13,593 bases of DNA from Thermoplasmatota archaeon (GCA_030595585.1 JAUVCY010000014.1:1-13593), one strand, 5' to 3'. Shown: positions 6,110 through 13,593, numbered from the stretch's first letter. Translations and numbers: made by a program. The notes: generated by a model not told the origin, from the sequence alone.

Positions 6110-6586
6110 TCAGCCGATCCTCTCGATGAAAACGATGTTCATCGTCTCCTCGAACGTGTAATAACTGAGGTCCTTCGAGATCCTGCCAGAGCTTCCCGTG
6201 AAGCTGATCTCGATCTCGATCAGATATTCCCAGTATTGGCTGCCCACAAAATCAAGTTTCAACTCGGCGTTCTCCTTTCTCTGAAGGATCATGGAACTTG
6301 ATTCATGGTGTGCCATCTCGGACCCGTTCACGATGGTGACCGCGTACCTGCAGTAGAGGTCATTTATCTCCCTGTTCCCCCAGTTCGTAAGGAGGATATT
6401 CACGTGGATGAGGCCCCCGGTCCCCCCTCCGCCAGTTGCCTCGTGGTAGACCGTCCTGACCTCGAGGTCGGTTCTGGGGATCAACCATTGATAGGAAACG
6501 ACTCCTGCCAGTATCAGAAGAAGGACGATGAGTGGTATCATCCATTTCCTGTTATCTTTCGATCCCTGGTCCTTCAGCTCATCCAC
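6110..6586 (-). CDS. Membrane-anchored protein of unknown function, partner of the large exported protein
   Basis: I do not recognise a family. The 158-residue product has a polar N-terminus of 14 residues, one hydrophobic segment at about 15-34 (WMIPLIVLLLILAGVVSYQW), and a beta-rich remainder of about 120 residues. That part has a Gly-rich turn (TGGGGTGG), one N-glycosylation sequon (NGS) and one Cys. A phrase of the type IHVNILLTNWGNREI recalls Ig-like/CARDB-like surface domains, but this is only resemblance. The predicted topology is an N-terminal anchor with the body outside. The start is GTG at 6586, within the last codons of the upstream gene (8-bp overlap). GGAGG lies too close to serve it well, so coupling to the upstream gene probably drives translation. 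Met16 is an alternative start. Confidence 0.75.
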   Translation of the reverse strand: MDELKDQGSKDNRKWMIPLIVLLLILAGVVSYQWLIPRTDLEVRTVYHEATGGGGTGGLIHVNILLTNWGNREINDLYCRYAVTIVNGSEMAHHESSSMILQRKENAELKLDFVGSQYWEYLIEIEISFTGSSGRISKDLSYYTFEETMNIVFIERIG

Positions 6587-9500
6587 CTCCGAATAGTGAA
6601 CCGAGCGACCAGTACCAGAACGTTAGCATGGGGGCGGGTAGTACGGTGTTCCCGTCCCCCGAGCTGAGGTCGACCACGGTCGAGTCCCTGGTGATCGATA
6701 CTCCCGTGACCACGGGGATCCCCAGGATCGTCTTTTTCTTCAGTGTGATCAGAAATATGTTGGGTGAGAGGTCCTTCCCCCCTTGATGAATATCTGCCGA
6801 CATTCTCACTTGCAGTCCACCGCCCCTGGTCTCATCGATCCTGAAGACCGGATACACTCCCCAGAGCATGTCTATACTGATCTTCATGTGTTCCAGGTCC
6901 TCACCGAGAACCTGCAGAGAGGTTATCGTGAAGCTCTCCATGGTGGGTATCCTGTCCATCTCGATCGAGATGAATGATATACCGTCGCTGTCGATGACGT
7001 ACTGATCACCTGTGAGGTATGTCCTCGTGTTGCCAATGTCCTCTGCATAGATCTGGTATCGCCCTCTCTGCCCGACCCCCGAGCCGTCGTAACTGATGAA
7101 CATATCCAGTTTGGACGATGAGGTCTTCAGCGTTAGCTCGGGCAGACCCTGAAGTGGAAATGGGTCCTGGATCGAGAAGGATGGGTCCTGGACCATGGAT
7201 ATGCTGAATTCAAGTGGTATATCGCCGAACACCGCATAGATCTGGGACCACCTCCCATCCAGATATTTCAGGATCTTGAAGTAGAGGTACTCTATCTCCT
7301 GGGAGGCAGTGTAATCCAGCTCGATACCATCTTCCAGGCTGGCATTGAGCCGGAGGGAGGAGGGTATTTTCGGCAGATACATCTGCCTGACAGAGAGGAT
7401 GGGCGATGCCTTTCTCAGGGTGCCCAACATGGGGCCGAGGGTGATGGGTTCCCCGGCCATGTCCGTGATATTCACCTCCAGATCGATGATCATTCGGCCC
7501 CCGATGCTCAGGTTCGTAACGATGTTCATGTCCGCCTTGAGGTTCATTCCCTTCTTGAACTCGGTGAGGTAGAGCGATATGTCCCTGTCCTGGACACCCG
7601 AGGTTCTGATGAGCATCCAGTCCTGATCCGGGCTGTACCCCTCCAGATCGAACCTCGCCGACATGGTCTCGCTGGAGAAGGAGAGGTCCATTTCCCCCCT
7701 CGCCGGCATGCCCTGAAGGAATATCCTGCCCTTGAGGGAGCCATCCTTTCCCGAACCCACCTGCTCTATCCAGATGCCGTGGGTCCAGTGGGGGTCCGGA
7801 ATATCTTGGGCCCCCCTCTTGTCTATCTCCAGAATAAGGTCCATATGGCTGTCCTTGTGCGCCAGGTCCCATTGTATCGATAGGTCGGTCGAGTACGTGC
7901 CGACAGCGTTGGTCAGGCTTTCGGAGAGTCCAGACACAACGCTCAGTACATCCTGGGCAATGGTGGACAGTGAGAACAGCAAGTCTGCATATTCGGTGAT
8001 CGACTGGATCCCCACCAGGTCCGGGAATGCGAATTCGGGCCTGTCCAGTATGGTGTTGAGATTGATGTGCGTATTGGCAGGAAGGGGTTTGAAAACGCAT
8101 ACGAGATCGAGTTCAGAGTCGACATCCTCGACCAGAGCGTAGAAATTCGCCTCGGCCGCCGTAGAGATGTTGATGAAGGGCAAGGACCCGTTATTGTATG
8201 TCAAACCCTTCAGCCGGTTGATCCTGAAACCCATGGCGCAGGACCCATTCTCTATCCTGACGGACACGAAGTTCCTTTCCACCATTGATAGGGGGGGTAG
8301 TGATGTGCTGTTGGAAACGAAGAGCTCGACAGCCCCCACCGATCCTTCAGCGATGGAGATATCCATAAGCCCGCCCCCCTTGTTGATCGTAATGTCGGAT
8401 GGTATGTCGATGATATTGACATCGAAGAGAATGTCATCCTCCCTCAGGCGGTATTTCAGGGCACCCAGATCGTCCGCCACACCTCCTTTTGTCCCACGAT
8501 AGGTTATCGTGGTAGAGGATGTCTCGATGTCTATCCGGGAGGGAGGGTCCACCAGTTCCAGACTTGAGATCCTGGTACCATCCAATGCCACGATCTTGAT
8601 AGAAGGAGCATCCTCGATCATGATCGACATCTCGTTCTGGTCCATGAACCGTGTGCTGTAATAGGAGATGTCCTCGACCTGCAGGGAAATGGCCGTCTCA
8701 CCATTCTCCTGCACGTAGAAACCGATCAGGTTCCCACTGCCAGTTATGTACCTATCACTGGAGTACCTGTAATCCACGGAACCGATCCTATCCCCGTAGC
8801 AGTCTATCGTCGTCCATCCTTTATTTCCCGGGAGGTCCTTGACCGATCTTGGGACCTCTCGGAGGATACGTCCTATCCGGTAGAACCTTCCGGATGTCTG
8901 CCCCATGAATATGTCCAGGATACCGCCCGTGATCGTGGACACCGAGCCCTCCTCAGCCTCGAATGGGACGGAGGACGTGGTCTCGATATGGATCCTTGGG
9001 GGGACGTCCTCAATGATCAGCTCCATGACCTCTGGAACTCCCAGGGGAGATCCCTTCGTCCAATTGAGATAGTATGTTTCTTTCAGGGAGATCATACCTA
9101 TCCCTTCCGGTGTCGTGATGTCCAGGATCGTCTCGTTCTTCCCATCCCGTTCCTGAGCGGATATATTTATGCTCAGGTAGCTGGGAAGCACCGGGATCGA
9201 TAATTGGGCGTCCACCAGATCATCTCCGAACTCGGCATATCTGAGTGTGAACGAAAGGGTATCGGAGAGGTCGTCCCCTTTCGGGCCGGCCTTCCATTCG
9301 ATCCCATCGATCTGCGATCCCATGTTCTTGACCTTGAGAAGGATCCTGCCCTGCTCTATCACCGTATCGTGTGTCTCGTCGCTGGCCAGGTTAAGGTTCA
9401 GGTAGGCCATGTCACGGAGGACCTGATCCTGGACCCTCATCACCGATAAGAATATGTCGAATCCCTCGGGTGGGGTATTGAAGTCATATGAGATCGTGTA

Positions 9501-10532
9501 CGGGCCCATGATATCCAGAAAGTTCATGTCCCGGAGGTTGATATTTCCGGATAGAAGCTGGGTTATGATCCCCGTGTTGGGCTCCACGGTCCATTTCTTT
9601 GCCAGTATGTTAACCTCCAGACGGTCCTGGAATGTCTCCAACCCGTATCCCACGGACCAGATGTAATTCCGACCCTCATAGGAGATTCCTTTCACGAAGA
9701 AGATGCTGCCCCCTAGGTCGGATGACCCGTCTGTCGTGTCGAGCGCTTCCACCTCCATTCTCATGCCTGCATTCTGGAAGCTGAGGGATGGGGGGAACAG
9801 CGTCACCTCCCAATCCCGTTCCAGGATGTCCCTGGCAAAGGTCATCCTCGCCCTGAGATCATAACCGTTGGTGTCCCCGGTATCTCGATCGTCATCCACG
9901 TCGATATACAGCCATTTATCCAGGGAGGAATCGGTGAAAAGGCCGATCCTCGGGACCATTGATCCCAGGCTCCATGTGTCGACCCCTGAAACATCGGTGA
10001 AGACCAGATAATTGAATGTACCCTGATCGCTCAGGGGTGCCGGAAGCAGCCAATCAAGGACCTCGGTATTGTTGATGATGGGATGTGAGTTAAGCGCGTC
10101 GAATATTACGGGGCTTTTTGTGAGAGGTTCATCATATGTGATCCTCTCGATCTTGATCGAGGAGGTATCCGTCGGCTCGAAGCCATATTCATGGGTGGAT
10201 ATCCCTCCAAGGGTGGCTTCCACGCTCTCGACCACCTCCTCATCGTCCACCCTGGTCTCCTGTTCGTCTACAAGCCGGGATATCCTGTCGAATATTCCAT
10301 AATCCGGTGACGAGGAGTGCTCCTCACCCACAACGATCCTGTCCACCGGGAACATGAGGTTTACGGTTAGAAGAAGGGCGACGATGAACAGGGGAAGCGT
10401 CCTGGACCTCATGCTCCATTTCGTATCCCTGTCCGAGATCGGAGTTGCAGACCGGCGTCCGTAGAGGGGTGGAGCCCTGATAGAGCCCGAGCTCCTTTTT
10501 GCGGATAGGCCTCTGCGATCTGATCTCAACAT
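6579..10532 (-). CDS. Giant exported beta-rich protein of unknown function
   Basis: I recognise no known domain with confidence in this 1317-residue protein. A hydrophobic segment at about residues 45-62 (LPLFIVALLLTVNLMF) looks like a signal peptide or anchor after an Arg-rich N-terminus. Beyond it there is no clear membrane segment, only beta-strand-rich sequence with eleven N-glycosylation sequons, three cysteines and an acidic loop at 211-225 (DVDDDRDTGDTNGYD) that could bind calcium. The C-terminus is aromatic/hydrophobic and Gly-rich (MLTFWYWSLGSLFGGG). It is probably a surface or secreted protein. The ATG at 10532 has GGGAG at 10540-10544. A start at Met41 (10412) would give a conventional signal peptide but has a poorly spaced site. 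It overlaps the next gene by 8 bp and forms a two-gene operon. Confidence 0.8.
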   Translation of the reverse strand: MLRSDRRGLSAKRSSGSIRAPPLYGRRSATPISDRDTKWSMRSRTLPLFIVALLLTVNLMFPVDRIVVGEEHSSSPDYGIFDRISRLVDEQETRVDDEEVVESVEATLGGISTHEYGFEPTDTSSIKIERITYDEPLTKSPVIFDALNSHPIINNTEVLDWLLPAPLSDQGTFNYLVFTDVSGVDTWSLGSMVPRIGLFTDSSLDKWLYIDVDDDRDTGDTNGYDLRARMTFARDILERDWEVTLFPPSLSFQNAGMRMEVEALDTTDGSSDLGGSIFFVKGISYEGRNYIWSVGYGLETFQDRLEVNILAKKWTVEPNTGIITQLLSGNINLRDMNFLDIMGPYTISYDFNTPPEGFDIFLSVMRVQDQVLRDMAYLNLNLASDETHDTVIEQGRILLKVKNMGSQIDGIEWKAGPKGDDLSDTLSFTLRYAEFGDDLVDAQLSIPVLPSYLSINISAQERDGKNETILDITTPEGIGMISLKETYYLNWTKGSPLGVPEVMELIIEDVPPRIHIETTSSVPFEAEEGSVSTITGGILDIFMGQTSGRFYRIGRILREVPRSVKDLPGNKGWTTIDCYGDRIGSVDYRYSSDRYITGSGNLIGFYVQENGETAISLQVEDISYYSTRFMDQNEMSIMIEDAPSIKIVALDGTRISSLELVDPPSRIDIETSSTTITYRGTKGGVADDLGALKYRLREDDILFDVNIIDIPSDITINKGGGLMDISIAEGSVGAVELFVSNSTSLPPLSMVERNFVSVRIENGSCAMGFRINRLKGLTYNNGSLPFINISTAAEANFYALVEDVDSELDLVCVFKPLPANTHINLNTILDRPEFAFPDLVGIQSITEYADLLFSLSTIAQDVLSVVSGLSESLTNAVGTYSTDLSIQWDLAHKDSHMDLILEIDKRGAQDIPDPHWTHGIWIEQVGSGKDGSLKGRIFLQGMPARGEMDLSFSSETMSARFDLEGYSPDQDWMLIRTSGVQDRDISLYLTEFKKGMNLKADMNIVTNLSIGGRMIIDLEVNITDMAGEPITLGPMLGTLRKASPILSVRQMYLPKIPSSLRLNASLEDGIELDYTASQEIEYLYFKILKYLDGRWSQIYAVFGDIPLEFSISMVQDPSFSIQDPFPLQGLPELTLKTSSSKLDMFISYDGSGVGQRGRYQIYAEDIGNTRTYLTGDQYVIDSDGISFISIEMDRIPTMESFTITSLQVLGEDLEHMKISIDMLWGVYPVFRIDETRGGGLQVRMSADIHQGGKDLSPNIFLITLKKKTILGIPVVTGVSITRDSTVVDLSSGDGNTVLPAPMLTFWYWSLGSLFGGG

Positions 10533-10581
10533 GCTGGTTCTCCCGATAGATGCTTCCGTTCATATGTAACGTTGTAAGTCC

Positions 10582-10588
10582 TAATAAA
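10582..10588 (-). promoter_or_regulatory. TATA-like box for the large exported protein
   Basis: On the minus strand the sequence reads TTTATTA. Initiation about 25 nt downstream falls near 10560, leaving a leader of about 27 nt with GGGAG before the ATG at 10532. This agrees with that start rather than the internal Met41. The spacer is shared with the divergent mevalonate kinase promoter. Confidence 0.45.
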
Positions 10589-10610
10589 CTGTAGTGTCAC
10601 CTTGTTCCAG

Positions 10611-10628
10611 AATGAGAATAATGAGAAT
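10611..10628. repeat. Tandem 9-bp direct repeat in the divergent spacer
   Basis: AATGAGAAT occurs twice back to back (10611-10619 and 10620-10628), between the TATA boxes of the large exported gene and mevalonate kinase. Tandem sites nearly one helical turn apart could bind a regulator, but the low-complexity composition makes chance quite possible. Confidence 0.35.
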
Positions 10629-10663
10629 AATATCAACGAACCTGCCTTGGGCGATGATGGATA

Positions 10664-10684
10664 CATAATTATTTCTAAATATAT
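10664..10684 (+). promoter_or_regulatory. AT-rich promoter of mevalonate kinase, probably leaderless
   Basis: Two overlapping TATA-like tracts (ATAATTATT and CTAAATATAT) end only about 15 bp before the ATG at 10699, and no Shine-Dalgarno sequence precedes that ATG. Transcription starting at or beside the ATG would give a leaderless mRNA, which is common in archaea. Confidence 0.45.
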
Positions 10685-10698
10685 GGCAATCGAGTTGC

Positions 10699-11646
10699 AT
10701 GATCGAGGCCTCCTCACCGGCAAAGGCGATCCTGTTCGGAGAACACGCGGTCGTATATGGCAAACCCGCAATTGCGGTGGCCCTCGATAGGAGGATGGTA
10801 ATTCGGGTCGTAAGATCGGAGAGGTTCTCCGTGGACAGGCGGCCTCTTACGATCAGGAGGAACAGGTATGCGAGATGGGCACTGGAGAACCTCTACGATG
10901 GGCCTCCTCTTGCAGTTACCACCTCCTCCTCTATCCCCTCCGCATCGGGCCTGGGTTCTTCGGCCGCGTTATCCTGTTCTATCGCTGGAGCCATCGGGCA
11001 GATAAATGGGGGGATATCCAACGAGAGATGTGCGGGCGACGCCTTCGAGATCGAATATAACGTGCAGGGAAGGGCATCCCCTACAGATACCTCCGCTTCC
11101 ACTCACGGAGGGGGGATACTCGTCTCGTCCAGAGAGGAAGATGAGCGCCTCTGGTCCCTGTCCAAGGGCGACAGGACCTGGCATGTGCACAACCTGTCAA
11201 TACCGCCCATGACCCTTGTGGTCGGATTCACCAGGAGGCCTTCTGTGACGCCGATCCAGGTTGAGAAGGTGGCGAATTTCTACACAAAATCCGGATTTGC
11301 CAGGGAGACGATAGAGGAGATCGGCGACCTCGTGTGGGATGCTGTAAAAGCCCTGAAGGACCGGGACCTGGTACGGGTGGGAGGCCTTATGAACAGGAAC
11401 AACTCCCTGCTGACGATCCTCGGGGTTAATTCAAAAGAGCTTCAGAAGCTGAAGGATGCTGCAGCCCCGCACTCATACGGGGCCAAGTTGACCGGAGCGG
11501 GTGGGGGTGGTTCGATGATAGCCTTGACCGACCACCCCAAGAAGGTTGCGGCCTCGATCGAGAGGAGGGGTGGCGTACCTTTTATCGTTTCTATATCCGA
11601 AAGAGGGGTATCAGCCTCGGGAGGGGTCGATCACGGTGGCAATTAG
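10699..11646 (+). CDS. mvk: Mevalonate kinase
   Basis: This GHMP-family kinase phosphorylates mevalonate with ATP in the pathway to isoprenoid lipids. The 315-residue protein has motif 1 PAKAILFGEHAVVYGKPAIA at 7-26. Motif 2, the ATP-binding loop, is PSASGLGSSAA at 80-90. The segment GRASPTDTSASTHGG at 124-138 supplies the likely catalytic Asp130. Motif 3 is KLTGAGGGGSMIAL at 263-276. GEHAVVYG identifies mevalonate kinase rather than phosphomevalonate kinase, a decarboxylase or mevalonate-3-kinase. The ATG at 10699 lies right at the start of the family pattern and lacks a ribosome binding site. No other mevalonate-pathway gene is visible in the window. It is divergent from the exported-protein operon. 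Confidence 0.95.
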   Translation: MIEASSPAKAILFGEHAVVYGKPAIAVALDRRMVIRVVRSERFSVDRRPLTIRRNRYARWALENLYDGPPLAVTTSSSIPSASGLGSSAALSCSIAGAIGQINGGISNERCAGDAFEIEYNVQGRASPTDTSASTHGGGILVSSREEDERLWSLSKGDRTWHVHNLSIPPMTLVVGFTRRPSVTPIQVEKVANFYTKSGFARETIEEIGDLVWDAVKALKDRDLVRVGGLMNRNNSLLTILGVNSKELQKLKDAAAPHSYGAKLTGAGGGGSMIALTDHPKKVAASIERRGGVPFIVSISERGVSASGGVDHGGN

Positions 11647-11704
11647 GATAGAATCTGTACCCAATGTCGGCGACACGTTCGATTTCATCCAAATAATTAT
11701 ATAA
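11636..11704 (+). other. 22-codon open frame coupled to the end of mvk
   Basis: A GTG at 11636 is preceded by GGGAGGGG (11619-11626) and opens a 22-codon frame beginning MAIRIESVPNVGDTF. It overlaps the mvk stop and closes with TAA at 11702-11704, inside the next promoter. The ribosome binding site and overlap look like operon coupling, but the peptide is not recognisable. It could be a small protein, a truncated gene start or chance. Confidence 0.2.
11691..11704 (+). promoter_or_regulatory. TATA box of the PH/SHOCT-like gene
   Basis: AAATAATTATATAA is a strong archaeal TATA tract with the core at about 11697-11704. The predicted start site near 11726 lies downstream of the GTG at 11710 and upstream of the ATG at 11746. 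This decides in favour of the ATG as the start of the following gene. Confidence 0.6.
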
Positions 11705-11745
11705 TTACCGTGAACATCTGGATAACTCCACGGGAAAGGGTTACC

Positions 11746-13083
11746 ATGCGCTATGGCGACGAGGATGGATATAACAGCATCTATGATGTGCTGGGTGAGC
11801 CGATTTTACATGGCAATGAGAGTGTTCTGGTTTCAGAGGAGACCGTGATCCCCACCCTCAAGACCACATGGAGGTTGTATGGGGGGGAGAACCTTATCGA
11901 GCCGTCAAAGGGCTCTATATACCTCACCAACGAGAGGATGATATTCATCAACACTCCCGAAAGGATGATGGCCATCGGAGGCGACCACAGCAGGGCCATG
12001 AGCTCCGATATGGGAAGTAGTTTCTCTCTGGGGGAGATGGGTTCGGATGCGACGGTTCGTGAATATTTTGAGATACCCAATATCGAGATAATGGCATCCG
12101 AGAAGAAGGAAGGAGCCGTTTCCGTTGGTGATATGGTGAACGTGTACATCCTTTCATCTGGAAACCAGTTTCACCTCTCCTTCGTGCTCGGTGCGGACTC
12201 GGACCTGTTGAAGAGGCTCATGAACAAGCAGGTCTCCTCATCCGATGAACTGGTAAAGAACCTGAAGGAGTTCTTCAAGAATATCGACTGGATGTATCTT
12301 CCCATGGAGAAGGACATATACGCCACGGAACCGACACCAGCACCTGCGCCGATCGAAAAACCAGCACCGCCAAAGAAGGTCACCCCCAGGATAGCTGGCA
12401 GGATGCAGAAGAAGACAACCAGTCAGCTTCACAACAAGATAGAATCACAATCGATGAAATATTTCAACAACCTCTACGAGAAGGGTTTGATCACGGAGGA
12501 GATATATTCCAGACTGATGGAACAGTACAAAGGGACCTCAAAAGGCCCCATTGCTCCACTGATGGGAACGAAGGCCGAAGAATCCCCTTCACAATCCCTC
12601 CCGCACGTGGAAACGCCGATCGTTGAAAAAGCCCCCGGGCCTATCCCGGAAGCGATCCCCGAGCCAGAGCCCATACCAGAACCTGAGCCGATCCCTGAAG
12701 CTGTCCCAGAGCCAGTTAGGGCTCCATCCAATGCGCCCACATCGGCCGAACCTCCGGCAGCCGATCCTGAGGAGTCGGATGATGATCTTCTGGGAATGCT
12801 CTCGGATACCCTTGCCGATATGGGGGATGATTCTGATGAATCAGGAGATTCATCTAACCCTCACCAAAGTGTTGGTTCGGATATTGACGATTCTGAGGAA
12901 TCGTCATCTCCTCGCGAAAGTGTCCGCTCGGATATTGACGAATCTACGGATTCGTCTGACCATCCGGAGAGTCCTCCCGAAGAAGGCCCACCATTGGTGG
13001 AAGATCAGGCGCAACCCCCGCCCGAGACCGCTCCGAAAAAGGTTGCGAGAAAGGTCAAACAGATGACCGTCAAGCGGGATTAG
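11746..13083 (+). CDS. PH/GRAM-like plus SHOCT-like protein with acidic repeat tail
   Basis: The 445-residue protein appears modular. Residues about 15-185 look like a PH/GRAM-type fold, best seen at KGSIYLTNERMIFINTPE (55-72), a lipid- or protein-binding module. A Pro-rich linker (PTPAPAPIEKPAPPKK) leads to a SHOCT-like helical pair at about 238-262 (YFNNLYEKGLITEEIYSRLM), often an oligomerisation or tethering element. Then come a Pro/Glu linker (about 290-325), an acidic region (ESDDDLLGMLSDTLADMGDD), three 17-residue Ser/Asp/Glu units and a basic tail (KKVARKVKQMTVKRD). There is no signal peptide or membrane segment, so it is probably cytoplasmic. The ATG at 11746 follows AAAGGG; the GTG at 11710 lies too close to the TATA box. 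Domain calls are by eye and the cellular role is unknown. Confidence 0.75.
   Translation: MRYGDEDGYNSIYDVLGEPILHGNESVLVSEETVIPTLKTTWRLYGGENLIEPSKGSIYLTNERMIFINTPERMMAIGGDHSRAMSSDMGSSFSLGEMGSDATVREYFEIPNIEIMASEKKEGAVSVGDMVNVYILSSGNQFHLSFVLGADSDLLKRLMNKQVSSSDELVKNLKEFFKNIDWMYLPMEKDIYATEPTPAPAPIEKPAPPKKVTPRIAGRMQKKTTSQLHNKIESQSMKYFNNLYEKGLITEEIYSRLMEQYKGTSKGPIAPLMGTKAEESPSQSLPHVETPIVEKAPGPIPEAIPEPEPIPEPEPIPEAVPEPVRAPSNAPTSAEPPAADPEESDDDLLGMLSDTLADMGDDSDESGDSSNPHQSVGSDIDDSEESSSPRESVRSDIDESTDSSDHPESPPEEGPPLVEDQAQPPPETAPKKVARKVKQMTVKRD
12638..12716 (+). repeat. Pro/Glu-rich repeat linker inside the PH/SHOCT-like gene
   Basis: The coding sequence here repeats codons for Pro-Glu-Pro and Ile-Pro-Glu, reading PIPEAIPEPEPIPEPEPIPE and onward. 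This is a typical stiff, extended spacer between folded parts. Synonymous codons vary between copies, so the protein pattern is conserved better than the DNA. Confidence 0.7.
12838..12990 (+). repeat. Three tandem 51-bp units encoding Ser/Asp/Glu repeats
   Basis: The units span 12838-12888, 12889-12939 and 12940-12990. The first two encode ESGDSSNPHQSVGSDID and DSEESSSPRESVRSDID and share TCGGATATTGAC exactly at the DNA level. The third begins ESTDSSDHPES and then diverges. In-frame expansion of an acidic, potentially phosphorylatable tail is the simplest reading. Confidence 0.7.
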
Positions 13084-13094
13084 GATCGGGACCA

Positions 13095-13593
13095 TCACTC
13101 CAACGGATATTTCGTGTAAAATGACCTGAAGGCCTTCAATCCCATATACAGATCAACTTTGGCCAGGATCTCGAAGGGGGAATGCATGGAGAGGAGTGGT
13201 AACCCGTTATCAACCACGTCCATATTTCTCGATGCCATGAACTTGGCAACGGTGCCTCCACCCCCGGCGTCCACCTTTCCCGTCTCCTGCATCACCCAGT
13301 TGATGCCCTCCTTATTGTACAGCCGCCTCAAACCACCCACCATCTCCGCCGAGGCATCGTTCGCGCCGGATTTGCCCCCCCTCCCCGTGTACTTCGTTAT
13401 GGTGATCCCCGCCCCCAACCTGGCCGAGTTCCTGATATCCTGAACCCCCTTGAACGTGGGGTTAAGGGCGGATTTAACGTCAGCGGAGATGCAGAAAGAC
13501 CCGGAGCAGGTCCTGAGAAGCTCTCTCCTGTTCCCCCTGTGGCCGGACCAATCCAGAAGTGCGTAGAGGGCGAGTTCAAGGAATTGGGATTTC
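13095..13593 (-). CDS. M18-family aminopeptidase, C-terminal part
   Basis: The gene runs off the right edge, leaving 165 C-terminal residues. M18 enzymes are large zinc-dependent aminopeptidases that form tetrahedral dodecamers, usually preferring acidic N-terminal residues. The visible sequence matches the family: a segment beginning LLDWSGHRGNRRELLRT, then FCISADVKSALNPTF with a metal-binding Asp. After it come TKYTGRGGKSGANDASAE and GKVDAGGGGTVAKF. The closing LLSMHSPFEI carries the metal-binding His, and the tail ends FYTKYPLE. All expected C-terminal motifs are intact. The upstream third of the metal centre and the start lie outside the window. It converges on the PH/SHOCT-like gene with an 11-bp gap. 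Confidence 0.93.
   Translation of the reverse strand, partial: KSQFLELALYALLDWSGHRGNRRELLRTCSGSFCISADVKSALNPTFKGVQDIRNSARLGAGITITKYTGRGGKSGANDASAEMVGGLRRLYNKEGINWVMQETGKVDAGGGGTVAKFMASRNMDVVDNGLPLLSMHSPFEILAKVDLYMGLKAFRSFYTKYPLE

Noticed and set aside
7210..8100. Minus-strand open frame of 296 codons in a second frame of the giant gene
   Set aside because: Its product is rich in Gly, Pro, His, Gln and Arg without any motif, as expected for an off-frame reading of G/C-rich third positions. The main frame is longer and continuous.
12474..12740. Minus-strand Gly/Ser-rich frame of 88 codons
   Set aside because: It is the antisense of the Pro/Glu repeat linker, and its apparent repeats are the complement of that coding repeat.

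Overview
The window comes from an archaeal chromosome. It carries release factor aRF1, Alba, ribosomal proteins L44e and S27e, aIF2-alpha, Nop10, an archaeal-type TrpRS and an archaeal mevalonate kinase, with TATA-box promoters and GGTGAG/GGAGG ribosome binding sites. A TrpRS with a large extra segment before its KMSKS loop, plus very large beta-rich exported proteins, would fit the Thermoplasmatota, but that placement is inference.

Layout. Bases 1-280 hold no gene I can support except the aRF1 promoter at the right end. aRF1 (281-1513, +) converges on trpS (1539-2867, -). trpS diverges from alba (3051-3359, +) across a 183-bp spacer packed with three interlocking inverted repeats. A separate promoter at about 3477 drives a tight information-processing operon: rpl44e, rps27e, aIF2-alpha, nop10 and a PAC2-family gene (3548-5823). 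It supplies ribosome parts, the initiation factor that brings in Met-tRNAi, an H/ACA RNP subunit and a probable proteasome-assembly chaperone.

The minus strand from 10532 down to 5843 is the accessory part. A 1317-residue exported protein of unknown function overlaps by 8 bp a 158-residue protein with one N-terminal membrane anchor. Directly abutting the end of that pair is a broken glutamine synthetase C-terminus (5843-6109) with an in-frame stop. The scar suggests that the two-gene surface module sits at a recombination point inside a former glnA.

The right end has mevalonate kinase (10699-11646, +), divergent from the surface module. Next is a 445-residue PH/GRAM-like plus SHOCT-like protein with a Pro/Glu linker and an acidic Ser/Asp repeat tail (11746-13083, +). 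Last is the C-terminal part of an M18 aminopeptidase (13095-13593, -) that runs off the window.

The housekeeping genes are ordinary. The items most worth a second look are the exported-protein module with its glnA scar, the PH-SHOCT-repeat protein, and the inverted-repeat structures in the trpS/alba spacer and around the rpl44e promoter and leader. I see no CRISPR array, insertion sequence, tRNA or rRNA.
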